Shown here: positions 9,656 through 19,237 of the stretch, in pieces | Position numbering within the stretch: position 1 is the stretch's first letter | Layout of the letters: every line of letters begins with the position of its first letter | NCBI RefSeq assembly: GCF_001428895.1 | Contig: NZ_LMJA01000010.1 | Span: 41,339-105,338, forward strand | Direction of reading: 5' to 3' | Origin: Mycobacterium sp. Root265 | Lineage (GTDB): Bacteria > Actinomycetota > Actinomycetes > Mycobacteriales > Mycobacteriaceae | Length of the DNA: 64,000 nt | Made by a program: the position numbers and the translations under genes | Notes under the pieces: model-generated | Seen by the model: only the letters and a program-made list of their open reading frames with translations | The model's database searches: none | Told to the model about the DNA's origin: nothing

Positions 9656-10879
9656 TCAGTGCCCGTCCCATCCATCCGTCCACTGCGCATGCGACAGCCA
9701 GTGTGCTGCGCGCTGCGCTCTTTCCCTCAGTGCGCCAACATATTCCGGGTCATCGGCCGATCCGCCGGGTGCACCCACCAGATTCACGTGCCCAATCTTG
9801 CGGCCGGGCCGCTCCCCCTTGCCGTACAGGTGCACCTTCGCGTCCGGCATCCGCCCGCACAGGTGGTGCACCCGCTCGTCCATCGACATCCGCGGCGTCT
9901 CGGCGGCACCGAGCACATTGCCCATCACGGTCACCGGGGCCAGCGCCGCGGTATCGCCGAGCGGATAGTCCAGCACCGCCCGCAGGTGCTGTTCGAACTG
10001 ACTGGTGCGGGCGCCGTCCATGCTCCAGTGCCCCGAGTTGTGCGGGCGCATCGCGAGCTCGTTGACCAGGATCTCGCCGGTCTCGGTTTCGAACAGCTCG
10101 ACTGCCAGCACGCCGACGACCCCGAGTTCGGAGGCCAGCCGCAGGCCCAGCGCCTCCGCGCCGGCCGCGATCTCGCGAGGCAGGCCCGGCGCCGGTGCGA
10201 TGACCTCCACGCAGATGCCGTCGCGCTGCACGGTCTGCACCACCGGCCAGGCCGCGCCCTGCCCGAACGGGGACCGGGCCACCAGCGCGGAGAGCTCGCG
10301 GCGCCATGCCACCCGCTCCTCCAGCATGACCTCGACACCGTCGGCCAGATACCCGGCGACCGCCTCCCTGGCGTGCGCAAGATCGCGGGCCAGCACCACG
10401 CCGCGGCCGTCATAGCCGCCACGCACCGTCTTGACCACCACCGGACGGGAGGTCCGCGCGGCAAAGGCATCGACATCGTCGACGGTCCGCACCGCGGAGT
10501 AGGCCGGGATGGGTGCGCCCAGGGCCTCCAGCCGGCGGCGCATCACCAGCTTGTCCTGGGCGTGGATCAGGGCCTGCGGCGGCGGCGCCACCGTGACGCC
10601 CTCGGCGACGAGCTGTTCCAGATGCTCGGTCGGCACGTGTTCGTGGTCGAAGGTCAGCGCGGCGACCCCCTGCGCGGCGCGCCGCAGTGCGTCCAGGTCG
10701 GTGTGGGCACCGATCACCACATCGGGTGTGACCTGAGCCGCAGGATCGTCGGGCCCGGCGGCCAGCACCCGCAGCGTCTGCCCCAGCGCGATGGCGGCCT
10801 GGTGGGTCATTCTGGCGAGCTGGCCCCCGCCGATCATCGCGACGGTGGGCGCTCGGGAGTCACTGGGCGTTCGGGGCAC
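9656..10879 (-). CDS. purK: N5-carboxyaminoimidazole ribonucleotide synthase
   Basis: ATP-grasp enzyme (407 residues) making N5-CAIR from AIR, bicarbonate and ATP. N-terminal [15 protein letters not shown] (from about residue 15) is the family signature; [32 protein letters not shown] and [13 protein letters not shown] follow. GTG 10879 is the likely start: the frame stays open upstream to about 11554, but that part is antisense to gtrA and unlike PurK. Operon with purE. Confidence 0.93.
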   Translation of the reverse strand: MPRTPSDSRAPTVAMIGGGQLARMTHQAAIALGQTLRVLAAGPDDPAAQVTPDVVIGAHTDLDALRRAAQGVAALTFDHEHVPTEHLEQLVAEGVTVAPPPQALIHAQDKLVMRRRLEALGAPIPAYSAVRTVDDVDAFAARTSRPVVVKTVRGGYDGRGVVLARDLAHAREAVAGYLADGVEVMLEERVAWRRELSALVARSPFGQGAAWPVVQTVQRDGICVEVIAPAPGLPREIAAGAEALGLRLASELGVVGVLAVELFETETGEILVNELAMRPHNSGHWSMDGARTSQFEQHLRAVLDYPLGDTAALAPVTVMGNVLGAAETPRMSMDERVHHLCGRMPDAKVHLYGKGERPGRKIGHVNLVGAPGGSADDPEYVGALRERAQRAAHWLSHAQWTDGWDGH

Positions 10880-10987
10880 GGCACATATGTTGTCATGTCC
10901 CGGGTGACCTCCATACGGGACGACCGGTACCGGCAGTGACCTGCACAGGTTCACGTTGGGCAGGGAGTTTCCGTAGACTTGATCCTC

Positions 10988-11698
10988 GTGTCCTTCGCTG
11001 ATGCCACGATTGCGCGGCTTCCCCGCCCGATCCGGCCCTTCGCCGAGCGGCACCATGAGCTCATCAAGTTCGCGCTCGTGGGCGCGACGACTTTCGTCAT
11101 CGACTCCGCGATCTTCTACACGCTCAAGCTGACCGTCCTGGAGCCCAAGCCGGTGACGGCCAAGATCATCGCCGGCATCGTGGCGGTCATCGCGTCCTAC
11201 ATTCTCAACCGGGAATGGAGCTTCAAGGACCGCGGCGGCCGCGAACGCCACCATGAGGCGCTGCTGTTCTTCGGGGTCAGCGGCGTGGGCGTGGTGCTGG
11301 CCATGGCCCCGCTGTACTTCTCCAGCTACGTGCTGGGCCTGCGGGTGCCCGAGGTGTCGCTGACGGTGGAGAACATCGCCGACTTCATCTCGGCCTACGT
11401 CATCGGCAACCTGCTGCAGATGGCCTTCCGGTTCTGGGCGTTCCGCCGCTGGGTGTTCCCCGACGAGCACGCGCGCAACCCGGAGAAGGCCCTGGAGTCC
11501 ACCCTCACCGCCGGCGGTATCGCCGAGGCCTTCGAGGACCATGCCGAGCACCACGGTCAGGTCGGTCAGAGCGCCGGGCGCGGCTTCGACGAGAACGGCG
11601 CCGGCGACGAGAACACCGTCACCCCGCTACGCCGACGGGTCCGCGACACCGATCAGCTCGGCGATTCCTCGGAGTCGAGGGTGTCGAAGACTTCGTGA
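10988..11698 (+). CDS. GtrA family membrane protein
   Basis: About 236 residues with a four-helix GtrA core (FALVGATTFVIDSAIFY, IIAGIVAVIASYILNREWSF, a third helix near VSGVGVVLAMAPLYF, a fourth near FISAYVIGNLLQMAFRFWAF). GtrA proteins are thought to help move lipid-linked sugars across the membrane. GTG 10988 matches the usual SFADATIARLP start; TTG 10979 is closer to the AGGGAG ribosome site. The hydrophilic C-terminal tail overlaps the convergent PH-domain gene by 46 bp. Syntenic with Rv3277. Confidence 0.9.
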   Translation: MSFADATIARLPRPIRPFAERHHELIKFALVGATTFVIDSAIFYTLKLTVLEPKPVTAKIIAGIVAVIASYILNREWSFKDRGGRERHHEALLFFGVSGVGVVLAMAPLYFSSYVLGLRVPEVSLTVENIADFISAYVIGNLLQMAFRFWAFRRWVFPDEHARNPEKALESTLTAGGIAEAFEDHAEHHGQVGQSAGRGFDENGAGDENTVTPLRRRVRDTDQLGDSSESRVSKTS

Positions 11699-12171
11699 TA
11701 GAGCAGGGAGTGCACCTGCTCGACGCGCGGAATGTCGTAGAACTCCAGCGGATCCTGTGACGCGGACTCGATGATCAGCGTGCCGGTGCGCAGCATCCGG
11801 TCCAGTACGCCGTGCTTGAACTCCACGCTGTTGATCCGGGCCAGCGGGATGTCGATGCCGCTACGGGTCAGCAGGCCGTGGCGGAACATCACCCGGCGGT
11901 CGGTGATCACGAAATGCGTTGTCCACCACGTCAGGAACGGCCACAGGGTGAGCCATCCGACCAGCACCAACCAGAGCGCGGCGATGACACCGAAGATGAT
12001 CCGCTTGGCATTGTCGTCCCAATCGGTCTGATTGACCCAGCCGGCACCGAACGCGGCCAGCGCACTGGCCAGCAGCAGCACCAACGCGGGAGCGAGCAGC
12101 CGCTTCCAGTGCGGGTGCCGGTGCAGCACCACATGCTCGTCTCTGGCCAGCACGTTCTCCGGATAGCCCAC
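11653..12171 (-). CDS. Membrane PH-domain (bPH2-like) protein
   Basis: A 172-residue protein with two adjacent membrane helices (about residues 20-70, LLAPALVLLLASALAAFGAGW and IIFGVIAALWLVLVGW, the first running into a short loop) followed by a bacterial PH-like domain (THFVITDRRVMFRHGLLTRSG). Function is unknown. GTG 12171 (VGYPENVL) is chosen as in Rv3278c-like proteins; it lies 10 bp after the birA stop. The 3' end overlaps gtrA. Confidence 0.88.
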   Translation of the reverse strand: MGYPENVLARDEHVVLHRHPHWKRLLAPALVLLLASALAAFGAGWVNQTDWDDNAKRIIFGVIAALWLVLVGWLTLWPFLTWWTTHFVITDRRVMFRHGLLTRSGIDIPLARINSVEFKHGVLDRMLRTGTLIIESASQDPLEFYDIPRVEQVHSLLYHEVFDTLDSEESPS

Positions 12172-12181
12172 GGTGTGGACT

Positions 12182-12985
12182 CTACTCAAACACCTCACCG
12201 GATAGCGGGCGCAAATGCACAATATCGGCCGCGGCGATGACCTCGGTGCCCGCGCCGGTGTCGATGCAGAGCCGGCCCTGCGCGTCGATGGCCGTGGCGG
12301 TGCCGACGATCTCCTTGCCGCCGGGCAGCAGTGCGCGCACCGGTCGGCCCAAGGTGGCGCTGCGTTCCCGATAATCCGTCAGCAGCGCCGCGGCCTCCCC
12401 GGCCTGCCAGGCCTGGATGCGGGTGGCCAGCTCGCCCAACAGGATCCGGGCGATCTCGGTGCGTTCGGCGCTCACCCCGAGTGCGCGCACCGAGGTGGCG
12501 TGGGGCTGGCCGATCTCCTCGGGCAGTACCGCGACATTCAGGCCGATGCCCAGCACCACGACCGGTTTGGGCGAGGCCACCTCGGCAAGGATGCCTGCGA
12601 TCTTGGCGCCGTCGATCAGGACGTCGTTGGGCCATTTCACGCCGGCCCGGATGCCGACGGCGGCCAGGGTGTCGGAGACCGCGACACCGGCCAGCAGTGG
12701 CAGCAGCCCCCACTGTTGTTCGTCGACGCCTTCGGCGGAGATGGCCACCGACACGATGACCAGTCCGCGCGGCACCGCGGTCCAGGCGCGTCCACCCCGT
12801 CCGCGCCCGGCGCTCTGATGCTCGGCGAGCAGCACCGCTCCGGCGATGTCCTCACCGGCGGCGGCCCGCGCGATCAGATCGGCGTTGGTCGATCCCGTCT
12901 CCTCGACGATGTCGAGGCGGTGCCACGGCGCGCGCAGATCGGCGCGCAGGGCGTCGACATCGAGGGGTAGCCGGTCAGCAGTCAT
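12182..12985 (-). CDS. birA: Biotin-[acetyl-CoA-carboxylase] ligase
   Basis: Attaches biotin to the carrier lysine of AccA-type subunits via biotinyl-5'-AMP. The 267 residues carry ETGSTNADL, the biotinyl-AMP loop GRGRGGRAW, KWPNDVLIDGAKIAGIL, and a small C-terminal SH3-like domain. There is no N-terminal helix-turn-helix, so it is a monofunctional class I ligase rather than a repressor. The ATG overlaps the 3' end of the lipase gene by 11 bp. AccA3 in this window is a likely substrate. Confidence 0.95.
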   Translation of the reverse strand: MTADRLPLDVDALRADLRAPWHRLDIVEETGSTNADLIARAAAGEDIAGAVLLAEHQSAGRGRGGRAWTAVPRGLVIVSVAISAEGVDEQQWGLLPLLAGVAVSDTLAAVGIRAGVKWPNDVLIDGAKIAGILAEVASPKPVVVLGIGLNVAVLPEEIGQPHATSVRALGVSAERTEIARILLGELATRIQAWQAGEAAALLTDYRERSATLGRPVRALLPGGKEIVGTATAIDAQGRLCIDTGAGTEVIAAADIVHLRPLSGEVFE

Positions 12986-14240
12986 TTCGCACCGGCTGAT
13001 CAGCGAAAATCTTTGTCATCCAATCCAGTTGGCTCGCGAGATCGACACCCGCGTGCCCCTTGTCCGGTTCGAACTGCACTGTCACCGTTCCTCCCATGGC
13101 GCATGCGCGCTGAATGGCCGCTGCCGTCCACGCCGCGTCGACAAGGGTATCGGCCCCGCCGTACCAGACCGATAGCGGCGCCGACAGTGGGCGCTGCGGA
13201 AGTGCCCAGTCCCGCAGCAGCTGTCGCAACTGGTCGGCCGCGGCCACCGACTGCGGTGCGACATCGTGCTGGCGCAGATGTTCTGCGGCACTCTGCCGTT
13301 CGTAGATCTGCGGCGCCTGGCACGCGGTGATGACCGACCAGTACTGCGCGCCGGCCCCGGCCCGGAAGTCGTCACGGTTGAGTTCCGGATGAAGCCGCGC
13401 GAGCGATTCGACGATGACCGGCATGGCCAGCAGTTGGTCGGCGGTCAGTTCACCGCGCAGCGACTTATCCGCGAAGCCACTCACGTCTGCGGCCGGCGCG
13501 GCCGCGACCGTCCCGAGCAGCTTCAGTTCGGGGGCGTACACCGAGGCCTGTTCGTTGGCGGCCCAGGTGGCCGCGCCGCCCTGCGAGTGGCCGAATCCCA
13601 GCCACTTGGTGGACACCTCGGGGAAGGTGTGGCGCAGCGCCCGCACGCTGTCGATCATGTTCAGCCCGGCGGTCCTGGCATCCAGGTACGGGTGAATCCC
13701 CTTGGCGCCCAGTCCTTGGTAATCGGGCACCGCCACCGCGAAACCGCGGTCGATGAACGGTGTCACGAAGGCCAGCGCGCCGAGCATGGTGTCCGACCGC
13801 GACGGGGCGCAGGGATTGTCGATGCCGACGGTGCCGTGGCCGATGGCCACGATGGGCCAGCCGCCCGGCGGCGGGGCGCTTTTGGGGGTGAACACCGAAC
13901 CGGAGACCACGGTGGGCGCGCCGGTGTCACCGGATGTCGAGCGGTACAGCACCCGCGCCGCGCGCAGATCGCGGGCCTCCACCCGCCGGGTCACCCCGGG
14001 CATGGTGGTGGCCGTGACCAACGAGCCGGGTCCGGCGTCGGTGAGGTCGGCGGTGTCGATGGCGACGGGCGCTCCGCCCGAGGACGGGAAGCTGTTCAGG
14101 AATTCCAGACCCAGCGGCACGGCGAACGGCAATAGTGCACGGCCGAGCAGGATCTGGGCGAGGACGACGACGAAGATGGTGACGGCGACGGCGGTGCGTT
14201 TGAGCCAACGCGGCCTGTCGTTGCTCCGGGAAAGCCGCAC
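12975..14240 (-). CDS. Secretory lipase-family alpha/beta hydrolase (paralogue 1)
   Basis: A 421-residue exported hydrolase of the LIP / secretory lipase type. An N-terminal hydrophobic segment (about residues 15-38) anchors or exports it. The fold shows GHGTVGIDNPC (oxyanion region), nucleophile elbow GHSQGG, acid GGADTLVD and base DKGHAG. GTG start at 14240. It is the first of four paralogues (12975, 16655, 19238, 21248) placed among polysaccharide genes. Esterase or acyltransferase activity on envelope lipids or acylated glycan is inferred; substrate is unknown. Confidence 0.82.
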   Translation of the reverse strand: MRLSRSNDRPRWLKRTAVAVTIFVVVLAQILLGRALLPFAVPLGLEFLNSFPSSGGAPVAIDTADLTDAGPGSLVTATTMPGVTRRVEARDLRAARVLYRSTSGDTGAPTVVSGSVFTPKSAPPPGGWPIVAIGHGTVGIDNPCAPSRSDTMLGALAFVTPFIDRGFAVAVPDYQGLGAKGIHPYLDARTAGLNMIDSVRALRHTFPEVSTKWLGFGHSQGGAATWAANEQASVYAPELKLLGTVAAAPAADVSGFADKSLRGELTADQLLAMPVIVESLARLHPELNRDDFRAGAGAQYWSVITACQAPQIYERQSAAEHLRQHDVAPQSVAAADQLRQLLRDWALPQRPLSAPLSVWYGGADTLVDAAWTAAAIQRACAMGGTVTVQFEPDKGHAGVDLASQLDWMTKIFADQPVRNDC

Positions 14241-14298
14241 GTCCCTACGCTACCGGACGTCCGTCACGGGACTGCGAAGCGAAAGCGACCCGGGTGGG

Positions 14299-15891
14299 TC
14301 AGTAGGCGCCGGTGCCGCCCAGCACGGTGCGCACGGTCTTGAGGGCGATCAGCAGATCACCGCTGATGGACCAGTTCTCGACGTAGGACAGATCCAGGCG
14401 CACCGAGTCGTCCCAGGACAGATCGGCGCGACCGCTGACCTGCCACAGGCCGGTGATACCCGGCAGCACCAGCAGACGGCGACGGACCTGGTCGGTGTAG
14501 GCATCGGCTTCGCACGGCAGCGGCGGGCGCGGGCCCACCACGCTCATGTCCTTGCGCAGCACGTTGATGAACTGGGGCAGTTCGTCGATGCTGTAGCGGC
14601 GCAGGATCCGGCCCACCGCGGTCACCCGGGGGTCGCGGCGGATCTTGAACAGCACGCCGCCGTCCATCTCGTTCATGTCGGCCAGGCCGGCGACCAACTT
14701 GTCGGCGTTCTCCACCATGGTCCGCAGCTTGATCATCTGGAACGGCTTGCCGTCCAGGCCGATGCGCTCGGACATGTAGAAGATCGAGCCACGGCTGGTG
14801 AGCTTGATCGCGATGGCGCTGACCAGCAGCAGCGGGAATGCGGCGGTGAGCACGGCGAGCGAGACGAAGATGTCGAAGGCGCGCTTCTGCACCTTCGTCG
14901 TGCCGCTGTACTGCGGCTTCTCGACGTGGATGAGGTTCAGACCGGCGACCGGGCGCATGGTCAGGCGCGGACCGGCCACATCGACCATGCCCGGTGAGAC
15001 CACGAGGTCGACGCCGAGGCGATCGAGATCCCAGGACAGCTCGCGCACGCCCTCGGGGCCGAGGTGCTCGGTGGTGGTCAGTGCGACCGTGTCGGCGTTG
15101 GCCTTGGCGATCGCCTCTTCCACCTGATGCTCGTCGCCCAGGATCGGCAGTGGGCCGACGCCGGGCACGTCGAGCGTGCCGCCACCGACGCGGCCGGTGA
15201 GGCAGACACCCACGACCGAGTAGCCGTAACCCCAGGCGCGGTCGAGGGACTGGACCAGGCTGCGCACCGCGGCCGCGTTACCGACCGCCACCACAGCGTT
15301 GACGCACTGTCCGCGCTTGCGGTACCAGCCGAGGACCCGGCGGCAGGCGGCACGGCCCAGCACCAGGAACACCAGACCGAGCGGGAAGGCCAGCGCCAGG
15401 TAGCCGCGCGCGTACTCCGGCCGGAAGATCATCAATGTGACGGCGACGACGCCGATGGTCGCCAGCGTGGCCGAGAGCACCCGTCGGTACTCCTCGATGC
15501 CGGCACCGACGATGCGCGGGGACCGGCTGCGGTAGGCCGTCAGCAAACCCAGCCAGATCAAGCCGAAGATCACCGACAGCAGGCCGAAGTACTTGGTGAG
15601 CGGATCGAAATCGGTAACTGGGCGCCCCAGGCGCACCATCTGGGCGCACGCCATGGCAGCGCCCACGACAACGACATCGGTGACCAACAGCGCCAACCCG
15701 TAGCGCCGCTGCCACTGCAGTCCGTCGTGGTCGCGGGCGGGCGCCGCGCTCACCAGAGCGATCGGCGCTTCCGTCTCTCTCACCAACGTCACGTGCGCGT
15801 CCACCTTCGTTTGCTGCACCGGTCCAAGCATGCTGACTAAGACTATCGCTTTGTTTCCTGCTTCTTGCAACATTTCGGCCCAAATATCCAC
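14299..15891 (-). CDS. Polyprenyl-phosphate sugar-1-phosphate transferase (priming)
   Basis: A 530-residue priming enzyme that loads the first sugar-phosphate onto a polyprenyl carrier. Four or five N-terminal membrane helices, a CoA-binding-like middle domain (CVNAVVAVGNAAAVR), another helix (FPLLLVSAIAIKL) and a C-terminal bacterial sugar transferase domain with KLRTMVENADKL, DELPQFINV, MSVVGPRPPLPCE and PGITGLWQVSGR. GTG 15891 is the longest start; Met7 or Met21 are alternatives with no clear ribosome site. Likely first step of the polysaccharide cluster. Confidence 0.9.
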   Translation of the reverse strand: MDIWAEMLQEAGNKAIVLVSMLGPVQQTKVDAHVTLVRETEAPIALVSAAPARDHDGLQWQRRYGLALLVTDVVVVGAAMACAQMVRLGRPVTDFDPLTKYFGLLSVIFGLIWLGLLTAYRSRSPRIVGAGIEEYRRVLSATLATIGVVAVTLMIFRPEYARGYLALAFPLGLVFLVLGRAACRRVLGWYRKRGQCVNAVVAVGNAAAVRSLVQSLDRAWGYGYSVVGVCLTGRVGGGTLDVPGVGPLPILGDEHQVEEAIAKANADTVALTTTEHLGPEGVRELSWDLDRLGVDLVVSPGMVDVAGPRLTMRPVAGLNLIHVEKPQYSGTTKVQKRAFDIFVSLAVLTAAFPLLLVSAIAIKLTSRGSIFYMSERIGLDGKPFQMIKLRTMVENADKLVAGLADMNEMDGGVLFKIRRDPRVTAVGRILRRYSIDELPQFINVLRKDMSVVGPRPPLPCEADAYTDQVRRRLLVLPGITGLWQVSGRADLSWDDSVRLDLSYVENWSISGDLLIALKTVRTVLGGTGAY

Positions 15892-16654
15892 CCTTCGGCT
15901 GACGCCGGCGCAAATTCGCCGGTGGATATGATCTTGATTTGCCGGATCTGGCCGCGCGGGTGAGTCGGTAAAAACTGACGCCCGCGACGATTTGACCTGG
16001 TAATTAAGCCTAAGCCGAGTCTGTTAATCCCATGTACTCATGGGTTATCGCCGGGGTTGCCGATGCGTTACACCTGAATCAAGATCTTCCGGCGCCCGGC
16101 GAGTCGGCCGAAGAGCCATTGCTGAAACTGCGCTTGCGTGCAAGGTTCCGACGTTTTATGGCTTAGCCGCGGCACACACCACCGGCAACCTGCCCAGACC
16201 TCCCGGCGATCGGCGACGGCCCGATGGGCATTCCGGTATGACGTTGCGAGAAGTCGCTGGCCGCCGGCACGGGAGTGCTTGCAATCGCGAACATGTCCTA
16301 CCCGCCGTGACCAGCGGCCAAACGCCGGACCAGCCACGCAGACGGACCGGACCGTGCGAATGGCGTCGCGCACCATTGGCGCAGCGGCCCACCCACCTAT
16401 TCACTTCGGCATCATCCGCCCCAATATGAATGGCACATTCGTGCCATTCCTCATTCGCCATTCCTCGAATAGCGAATCGCAGCGCTGCGAGGACACCGAA
16501 TTGACAGTGCCTGACACATCGGTTTGCCGGGTAACAGGCACATCACGGCGACTTCGCTGCCGGGGTCCGGGGCAATGCCCCTGCCGGGCCGTAGGAGGGC
16601 GCCAGGAGGGAGTTCGCGCCGGTGCGGCGGCACGACCGGGTACCCGTAGCAGGA
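15892..16654. other. 763-bp non-coding region with inverted repeats
   Basis: No convincing gene. It appears less GC-rich and lies upstream of the priming transferase gene, so it probably carries that gene's promoter. It contains perfect inverted repeats: CCCATG-TACT-CATGGG (16029-16044), GAATGGCAC-ATTC-GTGCCATTC (16428-16449) and ATTCGC/GCGAAT arms at 16453-16477. A 129-codon open frame at 16040-16429 has no recognisable domain and is not called. Confidence 0.6.
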
Positions 16655-17911
16655 CTAACCGCAGGCGGTGGCGGCGGCTTCACCTACGGGGCGCTCGATC
16701 GGCAGCCCCTCGAGCCGTTCGGCCAGCCAGCCCAGCTGGTCGGCGACCTCAAGGTCGCCGTGGCCCTTGTCGGGCTGGAAATCCCACGTCACCGTGCCGC
16801 CCAGCTCGCAGGCGCGGGCCAGCGCGTCCGTCGTCCAGCGCGGGTCGATGTACTCGTCCTCACCGCCGTAGACGACCGACATGGGTGCGGCCAGCGGCTG
16901 CTGCGGCAATGCCCACTGTCGAAGATAGGCCCGCAACTGATCGGCGGCTTCCGGCGTCCGCGGCTTCACGTCATCGGATCCGAGTCGGTCGATCACGGCT
17001 TCCCGGGTGTGCACCGCATCGCCGGAACAGGCGATCAGGATGTCCCAGTTCTCGGCGGCGACACCGTGCCGGAAATCGTCCCGGTTGAGCTCGGGGTGCA
17101 GCCGGGCCAGCGATTCGACGACGAGGACCAGCGCCGCCACCTGCTCCTTGGTCAAGGTGCCGTCCACGGACTTGTCGACCAGCCCCGCGATATCGGCGAC
17201 CGGCGCCAGCGCGAGCACCCCGCGCGGAGGCATCTCCGGGGAGTACGTCCCGGCCTGCTCCCCTACCGCCCAGGCCGCGCCACCGCCCTGCGAGCCCCCG
17301 AGTGCGGCCCACCTGTCCGAGACATCGGGGAAGGTGTGCCGTAACGCCCGCACCGAGTCGATCATGTTCAGCCCGGCGGTCTTGGAATCCAGATAGGGAT
17401 GGATTCCCGGTGATCCGAGTCCCTGGAAGTCGGCGAGGGCCACCGCGAAACCGAGCTCGGTCAACTTGACCACCCAATCGGTCAGCCCCAGCAGCGTCGC
17501 CGACATCGACGGGCCGCACGGCTCGTCGATGCCCAGGGTGCCGTGACCGAAGGCGACCACCGGCCATCCGCCGGCCGGGGCGCCCCCGCTGGGCGTGAAC
17601 ACCGCAGCGGACACCACCGTCGGCTCTCCGCTGTCGCCGTTGGTCGAGCGGTACACGACCCGGGCCGAGTTCAGGTCGGAGCCTTGCGGGCTGCGGCTGA
17701 ATTCGGGCATCGTCATCGCACTGACCAGAGAGCCGGGGCCGCTGCCCGTCAGGTCGGCGCCCTCGATGGGTGTGGGCAGCACCGTCGCGGGCGGCTTAGT
17801 CGACAGACCCACCGTCTGGCGGGCGGCCGGGGACACCGCCAGCACCACCGCGGCAACCAGGATCAGGACGGACAGCACAATGCCGGCCGGCAGCAGGTAT
17901 CGGCGCATCAA
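16655..17911 (-). CDS. Secretory lipase-family alpha/beta hydrolase (paralogue 2)
   Basis: A 418-residue paralogue of the 12975 gene with an N-terminal export/anchor helix (LLPAGIVLSVLILVAAVVLAV). Visible are GHGTLGIDEPCGPS, nucleophile elbow GGSQGG, acid GGEDEYID and base DKGHGD. Its ATG overlaps the acyltransferase stop (ATGA, 17908-17911), indicating co-translation with that membrane acyltransferase. This coupling suggests that acyl groups are added to and removed or moved from the same glycan, but no substrate is visible. Confidence 0.82.
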   Translation of the reverse strand: MMRRYLLPAGIVLSVLILVAAVVLAVSPAARQTVGLSTKPPATVLPTPIEGADLTGSGPGSLVSAMTMPEFSRSPQGSDLNSARVVYRSTNGDSGEPTVVSAAVFTPSGGAPAGGWPVVAFGHGTLGIDEPCGPSMSATLLGLTDWVVKLTELGFAVALADFQGLGSPGIHPYLDSKTAGLNMIDSVRALRHTFPDVSDRWAALGGSQGGGAAWAVGEQAGTYSPEMPPRGVLALAPVADIAGLVDKSVDGTLTKEQVAALVLVVESLARLHPELNRDDFRHGVAAENWDILIACSGDAVHTREAVIDRLGSDDVKPRTPEAADQLRAYLRQWALPQQPLAAPMSVVYGGEDEYIDPRWTTDALARACELGGTVTWDFQPDKGHGDLEVADQLGWLAERLEGLPIERPVGEAAATACG

Positions 17912-19194
17912 CTCTTCCGGAACCGCTTGACGAGGCCCAGACCCGGGCGCTCCACGGCGTAGTAGGTGATGGTCGACAGCAGGATCGTCACGACGGCCAC
18001 CACCGCAACATTACGGAACATGCCGCTCCAGGAGTCGCCGGCGGCCAAGTCGTAGCGGCCCAGCAGCAACAGCACCGGGTAATGCCACAGGTACACCGAC
18101 AGCGAGATCATCCCGACGAAATAGAACGGTTTGAGGTCGAGGAACCGCGCGATCGGGGAATCCTTGCCGCGGGCCAACGGCAGGACGACGATCGCGATGA
18201 ACACCGCGGAGACGAAACCGATTCCGGCAGTGGCGAATACGGTGCCCTTCACGGCGAGCACGAGTGCCACGGCGAAGGACACCAGCAGCAGCGGGAAACA
18301 CAGGAAATGGATCCGCCTGGCCGCCGGGACGGAAATCACGCCCTGTTCGATCGCGACGAACAGGATCGCGGCGAACATCCCGTAGGCGAACAGGTCCGCG
18401 TTGGTGATGAAGCTGCGCATGAACACCGCAGCCCAGGTGGGTCCCCAGTTCTGCATCATGACGGTGTCCGCGCCGGACGCGGTGAACACCAGCGGGGCGA
18501 ACAGTCGGCCGATGACCCCGACCGCCAGCAGGATGGCCGGTGCCAGGCAGGCCAGCACCAGCGGCTTGACGTCGGTGCGCTTACGCAACGCGAAGAGCAG
18601 GAAGCCCAACAGCGGCAGCACCGCGTAGAACGCGATTTCCAGGGTCAGCGACCAGGACGGGCTGATACCGGTCTGCACGTAGTCGGGAATGTAGGTCTGC
18701 GTCAGCGTCAGATTCGCCAGCAGTTCCCAGGGATCGGTGATCATCCCGGTACCGGCGTCGGTCCCGTGCGGCTGGATCGCCGAATTCTGCACATACGCCA
18801 CCTGCAGCACGAAATTGCAGATCAGGAAGATCGTCAGATATCCGGGGAAGACCCGGAAGAACCGGTGCAGGGCGTACTGCTTGGTATCCGGCATGGCCGC
18901 CTTCGACCGGTCCTTGGTGAGGCGCCGGATATAGGGCAGGAACAGCAGGAAACCGCTGAGCACGAAGAACAGGATGAGCGCCAGGCCGAGCACACCGAGG
19001 AAGGCCTTGTCGTGGGTGACCGGCGAATAGCTCAGCGCCACATGGCCCATCACCACCGCCAGACAGCCCAACCCGCGGATGCCGTCGAGGCCGATGATCC
19101 TGGTGTGCGTCGGCGAACTGGCGAGCACCTGGGATTCGATGCCCGGCACACCGGAGGCCCCCGCGCCCCCGTGCGCCGCGTTGGTTTCTGTCAT
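17908..19194 (-). CDS. Acyltransferase 3 family membrane protein
   Basis: A 428-residue integral membrane O-acyltransferase (acyltransferase_3 / OafA type) with about ten hydrophobic helices. The RIIGLDGIRGLGCLAVVMGHV start carries the family's catalytic His region, and FSVYLWHYP-like sequence (SLSVYLWHYPVLLLL) lies near the C terminus. ATG 19194 is chosen because GGAGA lies 6 nt upstream; an open extension to 19278 looks non-coding. Probably acetylates or acylates lipid-linked or surface sugars. Confidence 0.88.
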   Translation of the reverse strand: MTETNAAHGGAGASGVPGIESQVLASSPTHTRIIGLDGIRGLGCLAVVMGHVALSYSPVTHDKAFLGVLGLALILFFVLSGFLLFLPYIRRLTKDRSKAAMPDTKQYALHRFFRVFPGYLTIFLICNFVLQVAYVQNSAIQPHGTDAGTGMITDPWELLANLTLTQTYIPDYVQTGISPSWSLTLEIAFYAVLPLLGFLLFALRKRTDVKPLVLACLAPAILLAVGVIGRLFAPLVFTASGADTVMMQNWGPTWAAVFMRSFITNADLFAYGMFAAILFVAIEQGVISVPAARRIHFLCFPLLLVSFAVALVLAVKGTVFATAGIGFVSAVFIAIVVLPLARGKDSPIARFLDLKPFYFVGMISLSVYLWHYPVLLLLGRYDLAAGDSWSGMFRNVAVVAVVTILLSTITYYAVERPGLGLVKRFRKS

Positions 19195-19237
19195 GAGCGT
19201 TCTCCGGTCGCGGTGGTCAGCGGCGTCGTCTCGACGA

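Noticed and set aside
10880-11554. N-terminal extension of purK
   Set aside because: Open only because it is antisense to gtrA; PurK homologues start just before [10 protein letters not shown].
16040-16429. 129-codon open frame in the 763-bp gap
   Set aside because: No start-site signal, no domain, and Arg/Pro-rich composition typical of chance frames in GC-rich DNA.
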